DNA of 64,000 nt from Cololabis saira (lineage: Eukaryota > Chordata > Actinopteri > Beloniformes > Belonidae): positions 27,500,090 to 27,564,089 of the forward strand of contig NC_084591.1 of the NCBI RefSeq assembly GCF_033807715.1. Direction: 5' to 3'. Under the pieces are notes generated by a model. That model saw only the letters and a list, made by a program, of their open reading frames with translations. It ran no database searches and was not told the DNA's origin. Both the position numbers and the translations under genes were made by a program. Of this stretch, positions 35,633 through 45,000 are shown piece by piece (position 1 is the stretch's first letter; each line of letters begins with the position of its first letter).

Positions 35633-36463
35633 TCATATATCTTGCAGGTCCTCAGAAGAGCTCTCCGCCACTTCAGCTGTATGTGTATGCTCATTCACTG
35701 CTTTTTTGCTGTCTCCTTCCTGCTCATCGTCTGAGCTATCTGCCCAGCGCCCCACCCTTCTGACTCCCTCACCCACAGCCGGGGCATTAACACAGGGATT
35801 GTGATCGTAGATGACAAGTTTTAGTCCCGGCATGTGAGTAAGGCCCGGGAAGTACCTTATTTTGTTCCGGTCCACATCAACAACAGCCAGAAAGGGCATT
35901 TCGAGCAACACTGGCGGGTATTCTGTCAGGAGGTTCCCAGCAAGCCAGATACTACGTAGTTCCTCAAGATGGCTTAGGTCTTTTGGTAAACTACATATCT
36001 GGTTATAACCGAAGTGTAGGGTCTTAAGATTTGTGAGCTTACAAACCACCTTAGGGAAGTTAGTAAAGCAGTTAGTCTCCAGCCAGAGAGTATTCAGTTC
36101 TTTGAGCTCACTCAGTTCTCTGGGAAGACGATGCAGTCTGTTGTTTCCCAGGTAAAGGATGCAGAGTTCGGGCAACCTGCAAACAGCTGCAGGGAGCTCC
36201 TCGAAGCGGTTAAAGTCAAGAGCCAGGAGCTGCAGCTTCCTCAGGCCCTGCAGGTCAGGCGGTAAACTGCTGAGATTGTTGTCACTCAGGTAAAGCTTCA
36301 CCAGCTCATCGAAGACACAGGCAGTAACAGGAAGTCGACGGAGCTGATGGCAGCTCAGGTCCAAAGTTCGGTCCAAGGGCATCTCCTTCAGGTCCCCCAC
36401 CAGAAACCTATGACATCGCTCCGAAGGAATGAAGGCGATGATGCCTCGCATGGCGTTGCCCAT
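35633..36463 (-). CDS. lrrc10: leucine-rich repeat-containing protein 10
   Basis: Single-exon 276-residue protein, about the size of human LRRC10 (277). LRRC10 is a heart-restricted LRR protein reported at Z-disc/dyad structures that binds actin-family partners and modulates cardiac Ca channel function. Seen: MGNAMRGIIAFIPSERCH start, DLSCHQLRRLP, then about six LRRs (LVKLYLSDNNLSSLPPDL, LQLLALDFNRFEELP, LCILYLGNNRLHRLP, LNTLWLETNCFTNFP, LKTLHFGYNQICSLP, LRSIWLAGNLLTEYP), the cap IRYFPGLTHMPGLKLVIYDH, and NPCVNAP..GVRRVGRWAD. The MGN start is preferred to an in-frame ATG eight codons upstream because the family begins MGN. The acidic Ser/Glu-rich tail is fish-specific as far as I recall. No introns in the coding part, as in mammals. 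Confidence 0.96.
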   Translation of the reverse strand: MGNAMRGIIAFIPSERCHRFLVGDLKEMPLDRTLDLSCHQLRRLPVTACVFDELVKLYLSDNNLSSLPPDLQGLRKLQLLALDFNRFEELPAAVCRLPELCILYLGNNRLHRLPRELSELKELNTLWLETNCFTNFPKVVCKLTNLKTLHFGYNQICSLPKDLSHLEELRSIWLAGNLLTEYPPVLLEMPFLAVVDVDRNKIRYFPGLTHMPGLKLVIYDHNPCVNAPAVGEGVRRVGRWADSSDDEQEGDSKKAVNEHTHTAEVAESSSEDLQDI

Positions 36464-36870
36464 TGTTCTCAGTCTCTCATACACCACTAGTTTTCCACAT
36501 CAAATTAGCGCCAGGCAAGAGCTGCACTCAAGCTGACTGTTGGTGTCTTCAAGTGTATTTTACAGCGTCCACTTAATGGTCTTTCACCACCCCATTAAAT
36601 GTATTGATCCTATTATGAAGAACAAACAACTTAGTGACAACTTAGCATCTTTGAAATAATACACCATACAAAGGAGCACAACATTTAGATGACTACAGTG
36701 CAATAAGTATATCTCATGTGGGTAAAAGACTATGATGTTGACTACAGGTAACAATCAACAGCATTAAAGATAAACATAATAAGGATGAAAAGAATCAACA
36801 AACTTACTTTCAAATGCTTTACTGATGTCGTCCGTGACTCCCAGCATCTCTTACAGTAAGCTGACTTAAT
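36464..36870 (-). other. lrrc10 upstream region with a possible spliced 5' leader exon
   Basis: On the minus strand, at about 36850-36812, an ATG-containing segment is followed by GAAAG|TAAGTT, a reasonable splice donor, and AG acceptors exist before the lrrc10 ATG. This may be a 5'-UTR exon. No independent gene is supported. Confidence 0.3.
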
Positions 36871-38454
36871 GAGCTACAAACGTATTGTATTCCCTGTGCA
36901 GATACTCCCCACTGGTGTCCTCTCACTATCTCTCAGCGGCTCGGAGCTCTGCCCTGACTTTCATGGCTATAGCAACCACGAGCTCTCTCCTCCCCATTTG
37001 CGCCTGATGACTTTCCCCCTTGTTCTCCAAGATGACAGAGGTGGGAGGGAGAAGCGAGAGGGGATGGGGTGGCATGGAAAAGCAGAAGAAGAGCTTTCTG
37101 ATGAAAGTGCGCTGAAGGTCACTTACATGCTACACTACTCGGCCCGGATGCAGTTCTGGTTCTGTGCCAACAGGTCCAACCGGTGCAAGTAACTTACTCT
37201 GATTGTAGTACATTTTTTCCTTGAGGAAGGAAAATTAATTCACTACAACTTAGACTGAAGAGGGGTGGACTTTCTGTTTCTAAATCTGAGTTTCCGATGC
37301 TACTTTGTTCATGCCTTCTCCAACAATGAGGTTTTTGTTCAGGCGGAACATGACAAATGCCAAATACAGATGACCGTGATTTAATTTCTATCAGGCCCCT
37401 AGTTCAAAGTGGAAAATTATTTCCTGCTAATCATTGCTGGGAGAGTCTCCCTGCTGCACTGAATATAAGCTGCATGTCACCGTGCATGTCATCCCTGCCT
37501 CTCTGAGGTGTGAGTCGACCACCTTATCTTGCATACCTTCATTAGGGCTATTTTCCAACAAGATAAAATGGAAAGGAATTTCATTTTCCTTATCTGAGGG
37601 GGCGATAGTTGACCTATGTCTGCCTTCACTCACTGGCCCACTGTTTTTAGCACTTCTCCACAGTTACTGCCAGAGGGCCTCACACAAACAAGAGTACAGC
37701 TCAGAGGACGCAGAGAGAAGCATGTCACTACAATAAGACTCGCTGACAAAAAGCATGTGTAGATTTTATTGTAGGGCGCAAGTGGAAGTTGCTGGACCCA
37801 CATTCTCCTGGGATGACAAGTCAAAATGTCTACTTTAAACAGATCATTAATCAAGATGTATGATGTTGTTTCAAAGGCCAACAACTCGATTTCAGCACAT
37901 AAAAATTTTCAATATGAGATGGCTTAGTATACTAGAAAAATATAACTTATAATATAAATTAATTACAAGTAAACAACTCCATCTACTCAGGATAGTCAAT
38001 AGACAGAACTGAAAGCTTTAAAATCACTACGTTTTTTTGATACTCAGTTTTAATGTATAGTTAAAATACACAAAACTGAAAGAAACTAGTCATTAGTAAC
38101 TACTAACTAGTACATTTTGACACAATATTCCTCTACAAGCTGGATCCTATAAGCATTATTAGAGTTTAATTATGTTTAGGGACAGCTGAAATCACAATAA
38201 TCTGGGAGTTTCATTAGGTCTCTGCAGCCTGGTCAGATGCAAACATACCTTCTGGGTAATCCAACCTCAAATTTTTGGAGTTTTATGTTTCTGGTCTCAG
38301 CTCCACAATTTTTATGAAAAACTGAGGTGAAAAAAATGAATGAAATGTGCCTGATTCTGTCATATTCTGACAGCCACTGTTTGCGAGTGGTGAAAAGAAG
38401 CTAAGTAGATTTGCTCAAGTACCTAATTCTCAACTCATCTTTATTGAGTCAAAA
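36871..38454. other. intergenic, no gene seen
   Basis: No exon, RNA gene or recognisable repeat was supported on either strand. It lies upstream of lrrc10 and presumably includes its cardiac regulatory region. Confidence 0.4.
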
Positions 38455-38735
38455 ATTAGTTGCTTGGTCGTCTTACATTAAGAGGGTTCCTGGTTCAAAT
38501 CCCAGCAGGAGCCGTTCTGTATGGAGCGTGCATGTTCTCCCTGTGCTTTTGTTAGTTTTCTCCAGGTACTCCAGCTTCCTCCCACAGTCCAAAAACATGT
38601 ATTTGAGGACAATTGGTGATTCTAAATTATCCAGAGTGAGTGAGTGTGTATGTGGTTCTTTATTTATATGTGACCCTGTTCAGGGCACACCCGTCCTCTT
38701 GCCCAAAGAGAGTTAAGATCCCCTGACCCCATGTA
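38455..38735 (+). mobile_element. SINE-like interspersed repeat
   Basis: GGTTCCTGGTTCAAATCCCA resembles a tRNA B box. It is followed by CATGTTCTCCCTGTG, TCCTCCCACAGTCCAAAAAC and AATTGGTGATTCTAAATT, the body of a very common teleost repeat. The tRNA-like head and dispersed nature suggest a SINE or LINE-mobilised element. The family name is not assigned. Confidence 0.65.
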
Positions 38736-38850
38736 GAAAATCAAAAAGGACGGAGGCAGCACAAGAGAACTCCTGGTTCAAATTTCTTTGTGGACTTTAC
38801 TTGTTTGCTCTGTGCTTGTTAGGGCGTCCTCTAAGTACCCAACCTTTATA

Positions 38851-38894
38851 ATAATAATGAAAATAATAATAATAATAATGATAACAACAACAAC

Positions 38895-38951
<57 letters not shown>
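38851..38951. repeat. (AAT)n microsatellite
   Basis: Long trinucleotide run with a short ACAACAACA interruption near 38887. Confidence 0.97.
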
Positions 38952-38953
<2 letters not shown>

Positions 38954-39227
38954 AACTGATAAATATATATCTCTGGCCTGACAGCCCCTGAGGAAGTAAG
39001 TGAAGTTGTCTCATAAACCTTTTTCTTTATAGTCATGTAAGCATCTATGGTTTTCAACTTTTACAAAGGATTGTGTGGATGGAGTCACATGTTAAATGCC
39101 TATGAGATGAATAGATGGCTTCAGTGTTTAGACATCAGAACATGTATATTTTCCGTCTCTTTCCATCAGGGAGACAGAGGGTTATCCCCGTGTTTACCCT
39201 GATCTAGACGGACCCCGTCTCTGGACC

Positions 39228-39700
39228 GGGTTTTCTGCAGGTTGTGCTATTGTGTGTTTTCTGCAGGTTGTGCAGGTGTGTTTTCTACAAGTTGCGCTGG
39301 TGTGTATTATGGAGGATTTGTGTGTGTTCTGCAGGTTGTGCTGGTGTTTTTTCTGCAGGTTGTTCAGGTGTGTTTTCTGCAGGTTGTGTGTATTTTCTGC
39401 AGATTGTGCTGGTGTGTGTTATGGAGGATGTGTGTGTGTTTTCTGCAGGTTGTGCTGGTGTTTTTTCTGCAGGTTGTGCAGGTGTGTATTATGGAGGTTG
39501 TGCAGGTGTGTGTTCTACAAATAAAATTGAATTGAATTGAATTGTTTTGCAGGATGTGTGTGTATTATGGAGGTTGTGCTGGTGTGTTTTGGTTTTCTGC
39601 AGGATGTGTGTGTTGTGCAGGTGTGTTTTCTGCAGGTGTGCTGGTCTGTTTTGGTTTTCTGCAGGATGTGTGTGTTGTGCAGGATGTGAGTGCGGAAGTG
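39228..39700. repeat. minisatellite upstream of cnot2
   Basis: Tandem degenerate units based on TTTTCTGCAGGTTGTG followed by CTGGTGTGT or CAGGTGTGT, alternating with TATTATGGAGG. The unit is about 25-33 bp with variable order. It is interrupted at about 39520-39545 by AAATTGAATTGAATTGAATT, a tail typical of fish retroelements. All three plus-strand frames are open (Cys/Val-rich) only because of the repeat. Confidence 0.85.
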
Positions 39701-40260
39701 CTCCCCTCTCGGGTCAGAGGGTAAAGGTTTAGTCTGCCTCCACCGAGACACACACAGCCATCTTGGATCTAACGAAGCGAAGAGACATTGATGCGGTGAG
39801 GGGGATTTAACTCATTGTTCGTTTTCCTCCACGTCTCTTCCAGCTAGACTGAGTATCTGTGCCGGGGTTCGGGCTGCTGGTCGGTTCCCCCGGGAGGTTC
39901 TGGTGTGGTTCGGGTCTCGGTGTGCAGCAGCAGCTCTGCAGCTGAGACCCGGACAGCTGACTGAGACCAGCTCAGACGGCCCGGTACAGCCCGGTACTGC
40001 CTCCTGGTACCGCCGCCGGGCTGGTACACCCTGGTGTTTCACCGCCACCAGGCTGGGGTGTCCAGTCTCTGTGGGGGGGTTCGTTTATACCGGGACTGTG
40101 AAGCTCGGAGCGGTCCTAGCAGCTAGCCTGCTAGCGCTAGCCGCTCCGGCTAATGGCTGATTTATGGTCCCGCGTTACACCGACGCAGACCGTACGCCGT
40201 AGGCTCTGCGTCGATTTAACGCGGAACCATAAATCAGGCTTAACAGTCCGGTAGCATCGC
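39701..40260 (+). promoter_or_regulatory. cnot2 promoter and first non-coding exon region
   Basis: A GC-rich region contains GCCATCTTGG (39757-39766; the complement matches the YY1 core CAAGATGGC) just before a splice donor at GCG|GTGAGG (exon end 39795). YY1 sites at the start of transcription are typical of housekeeping genes such as CNOT2. The first exon ATG (39791) would run into a stop after splicing to 42036, so the exon appears non-coding. Confidence 0.55.
40154..40240. mobile_element. AGGCTGATT MITE family, copy 7
   Basis: Begins TGGCTGATTTATGGTCCCGC and ends CCATAAATCAGGCT with exact TAA flanks at 40151-40153 and 40241-40243. It is 87 bp, in the first intron of cnot2 within 450 bases of the promoter. 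Confidence 0.85.
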
Positions 40261-40677
40261 TGCTGTCTGGTAAAGGTGAGAAACACACCTGAAAACACCT
40301 GAAAACACCTGCTCCAGGACCTACCCGCTCCTGCAGACTCGGGCATTAAAGTGAGCAGCCACATGTGCTGTCGGCGGGTGTGTTTAATGGTTTATTTGGG
40401 GTTTATTTGAGCAGGACCGAGTGTTTCTCTTGTTATTGAACTGCAGCGTGTCGGGCTGATTCTTCTGCTTTCATTGCAAAGTTTAAAAACTGTTCACAAA
40501 CTTTCCATCAACACTGTCCAGAGGCCAAGTGTATCATGCTGAAGTACAAATTACTATACGTGTTTCTTCTTTATTTGAGTTTTCAGTTTTCAGTCCCAGA
40601 TACAGTATTTTAATGTTTTGATACCGTTTTTGATGCTTGTATTTTCTCTAATGTGGTAATGTTTACACTCTCATCCC

Positions 40678-40800
40678 TGACTGGTTAATGCTGGTTTACT
40701 GACTGGTTTATACTGGTTGACTGGTTAATGCTGGTTTACTGACTGGTTAATGCTGGTTGACTGACTGGTTAATGCTGGTTTACTGACTGGTTTATACTGG
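40678..40800. repeat. minisatellite in cnot2 intron 1
   Basis: About five units of CTGGTTAATGCTGGTTTACTGA with CTGGTTTATACTGG variants. Confidence 0.9.
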
Positions 40801-42047
40801 CACAGTTATATCATGTTGGCTATGAGTGCGATGGGGATTATTAAGCATGGTTGCTCTTTGACTTTGGAAACATCAGACACGTGGTGAAGTTTGGAATAAA
40901 AGCAGTACTTTATAATTGTACTGTTTGTTGTTCATCTTAGGAAAGAGTTTATTTACTTGCCGCTGAGCAAAGATCAGCTTGTTCTGGTGGTTTTAACCGA
41001 GCTACTTTTATTCCTTATTTTACCTGAGCGTGGGAAGTAACAGGTCTTTGTTTCCGTGGAAGTCTGACATCATATTTCCTTGAAGGAAAGGGATGTGGGG
41101 GGTTTCTGTAGTATACTAAATGAATAGGGATCACTGATCTGATATCCGTGTTGAATATGGTCAGATATTGGTTAAATAGCAGGATCAGGCGTGAGATAAG
41201 GGCGCAGATCCATGGGGGTGATCGGCCCGATACAATATGTCTGTAAACTGTTGAGAAAGTGAGATCCACTAGAGGCCAGAAACATATGACTTCCACTCTT
41301 GAGAGTTTGGGGTAAAGTATCAGGGAAAGGTGCCCCAGTACCCCACAGTCTCAGAGCGGACTCTTTCTTGATGTGTTTACTTCGGTTCTGCTTGTGTGAC
41401 CGTTCCTTTGTCACACATCAGATAAAGATGTAGATCAGATTGACAGCTGCAGTGGCAAGAAAAGGTATGTGTATGTTCAAGACGCTGCCAGGTTGAATCT
41501 GATTTGTAGCATATCAGATTGGAATCCTCTCTCTCTCTGAATTACCATTCAGGTTGTGGAGGACACTTCTATACACTTTATTTTTGGTAGCTGCTGCTCT
41601 CACAAAACGGGGACTCCATCATCCAGACAGTTTAACTTTTAGCTAGTTAACAGCTAAGTCTGCTAACGGAATAAAAATTGCAAAAGGTAGTGTGGGGTCA
41701 AAGCTTTGGGTCTGACTTAGTGGTCCCGCGTGTCACCTAAAATCTATGGTCATGCACAGCCCATAGCCTTATAAGTGAGAGTACTTAGATATTTCATGAA
41801 TCGAGCTTTTACCGTGCACTGAAACCAGGTAAAAAAATGCCATTGCTAGTTGAAATACCAAGTCGGTGTAGTACAAATAGCTGTGGTATCTCAGGGATGT
41901 GGGGGAAATTGATGGAATGATTTGCAAAATTAAGGGTACACAAATGTAGGTGAAAACTAGTGTATTCCTTTCTTGACCTCAAGCCTATTTTTTTCTTAAT
42001 TGCATATTTTTAACAGGAACTTCCTCTCTTTTCAGGTGACGAAAGGG

Positions 42048-45000
42048 ATGTTTGTTCCTAGAAAGAAATTATCAGAGTTCGTCGAAATAGGCGACAACGA
42101 CAACTTTACTGATGACAGCATGTATTACAACCCGACGTCGATGTTTCCACATCGATCGGAGAAAGATGTGAGTTTTTTAACATCTTCACAATTAATCCTT
42201 TTCGTTAACACCACAAGAAATTGTTATTGTCTAATTTTTTACTCTATTCTGCTGTCAAATGTTTTCCTGCAGATGTTGTCCTCTCCTTCACCGTCGTCGT
42301 CTGGTCAGCTGTCGCAGCTTGGTGCGAGTTTGTACGGTCCACAAAGTGAGTGTGTGGGTGAAAGTGGGTTTCCTCACACCAGTTTTCTCCTTTTTTTTAA
42401 TATACACATGTAATGGAAGTATGTGTTATGCTGCTTTGTCCATTGGTGGAGGAACGGTATTAACTTAAAAGTTTTCTAGTGTGATATTAACTAGATGTTT
42501 ATTGGGCATAAATAATCAAAACCCCTGTCGGTTTGTTTTTTTTTGACAGCATTTGCTTTTCTTCTTGTGTTTCTTCTGTGTCTTTCTGCAGGTGGAATTA
42601 GCTTCTCGGTAAGGGGTTTGGGGAACAGTACGCCTCAGTTAAACCGAAATCTAACGCAAGGCACGCAGCTACCGAGTCATATCACGCCAACAACAGGTGT
42701 CCCCACCATGTCCCTTCATACCCCTACATCGCCAAGCAGGTGTGTGTCTTATTGCCTGTTTGAGGTTTCATATACCGAGGAGAAGCATATTTGCTTAGAC
42801 AGATGGAAAGTAACATGATAAGCGTGATAGAAAAATGACGTTGTTTTCACAGGACAGTACAGATGAATTCGAGGAACATGCTGAACCACTCTCAGGTCAG
42901 TCAAGGCATTGGGATAAACGCCAGGACCAACAGCATGGGCAGCTCGGGGCTGGGAAGCCCCAACCGCAGTTCACCTAGTATCATCTGTATGCCCAAACAG
43001 CAGCCAGCACGCCAGCCTTTTACCATAAACAGGTAGAAACAGCCGCGGTCACCTGAACAAATCAACGCTTCCTCCTTGTGGACAGTTTCTGTCTTTTTTG
43101 GACTCTGATACAGAATATAAACTTAAAAAAAAAAAATTTAAGCTGGATTTCTGCTCTCTTTTGTCTCTGCAGTATGTCAGGATTTGGGATGAACCGTAAT
43201 CAAGCTTTTGGAATGAACAACTCAAGCAACATCTTCAATGGCACAGGTTGGTGTGTATAACCAGTTTATTAGAGTTACAGCGACACAAACATCACTGCAG
43301 TACATAAATGTAAACTGCATTTTGATAAATACCACCTGTTCCCAATGCTTTTACACAAAGGTGTCAGTTTTTCTAGTTTTTATTTTGAGGTACTTCAAAC
43401 ATATGAATTTATCTTTGACTTCAGAAACGTATTGTGAAAGAAATAACTTCCATTGTCAGGCTTTTATAACCTTTTTTTACTCTTTGACATCACACTGAAC
43501 TTTTAATTGCTGCATTATGACACAAATAAAATGTATTTAGGCATTGCATGTCACATGATCAAATCTGTCCTGCTGTTGCAGATGGGAGCGAGAATGTAAC
43601 GGGACTGGATCTGTCGGACTTCCCTGCGTTAGCAGATCGGAGTCGAAGAGAAGGAACTGTAAATCCAACACCGGTGCTCAACCCGCTGGCTGGACGGGCG
43701 CCTTATGGTACGACAGTGGCCTGACTAGTATTTTGTTTTCAGTCTCATTATTGGCTTCATAATATCAGCAGAAGATTTGTTTCAGGTTTTACTTATCTCT
43801 CTCTCTCGCACATTTTTCTCTTTTTTTTTTTTGTTGTTTTGGGAAATCCTCAAGTTGGCATGGTAACAAAGCCATCGAGTGAACAGACACAGGATTTCTC
43901 CATCCATAATGAGGACTTTCCTGCACTACCTGGGCCAAACTATAAGGATACCATACTGAACAATGACGACAATAAAAATGTAAGTGACAGTCACTGGTGG
44001 TTCCTTGACTCATCCTGGCTAGATGTCAGTTTTTGTGCATGTGATACAGTGCTATAGATCAAAGATAAATCCTGAGTTTACGTTTGACCCCTCTGCTAAA
44101 AGTTTAGTTTTTGTGTTACATTTAGAACTTGAACTCTACAAGCAAGAGCACGTCGAGCACTGATGGGCCAAAGTTCCCTGGAGACAAAACGACCTCAGCA
44201 CAGAACAACAACCAGAAGAAAGGGATCCAGGTGTTGCCCGATGGTGAGACCTCACAGCCAATCGTATCGCTCCAATTCCACTGAGACATCCCTTCTTAAT
44301 CACAAAACTTGGGTGAGGCAGTTGGGCTCTCTGCCCTGCATTTGAGGTTGGATAATTATCGTTTAGGCTACAGCGAGGTGACTAAAGAGTAATACTCAGT
44401 GTGAAACAGACCATAATATGTACCTAAGCTAATCAGTTTAGATGAGAATTGATTGGCTTGGTTTGCTGTTCAGTATGTGCACAAATTAGAGTTAAGAAAT
44501 ACCCAGCCGATTTGAGAGTAAGTATTTCTTGTAGATCACAGCTGCACCGTAGATCTGTGGTTTGTTGAACCCTTGATGTTCCTGGTGCTGCAGGGCGTGT
44601 GACAAACATTCCCTCAGGAATGGTGACGGACCAATTTGGCATGATCGGTTTGCTGACGTTTATCCGGGCTGCAGAGACCGATCCGGGGATGGTCCATCTG
44701 GCGCTAGGAAGTGACCTAACGACGCTGGGACTCAATTTAAACTCACCTGAGTAAGACAGCCGTTCTGCCCTACACACTGTTCGGTTTTATCGGCTAAATC
44801 CTCTAAAATGACAAATTTGAGTTGGATTATAATGAAAATATTAATTGCACTTAAACCACAGAGGTGTCCTAAACATTGGCACAGATGCACCCGTATGCTG
44901 GTTTTAATATTTTAAATATGTTACAAGTTTATACATGCTGGACGCACTGATGGCTACAAAGACATTTGTAATCATCTGTTTATCAGCAGATGAATCAGAC

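Noticed and set aside
36464..36487. Upstream in-frame ATG for lrrc10 (MVYERLRT extension)
   Set aside because: The LRRC10 family starts at MGN, so the extra eight codons are most likely leader sequence.
36869..37192. Plus-strand 107-codon frame upstream of lrrc10
   Set aside because: No family resemblance and no splice or start support. It lies in the probable lrrc10 promoter region.
38480..38510. tRNA gene
   Set aside because: Only a B-box-like GGTTCAAATCC is present. No cloverleaf can be drawn, and the context is a dispersed SINE-like repeat.
39242..39753. Cys-rich open frames in all three plus-strand phases
   Set aside because: Produced by the minisatellite unit. All frames are open because the unit lacks stops, and there is no start context or splice pattern.
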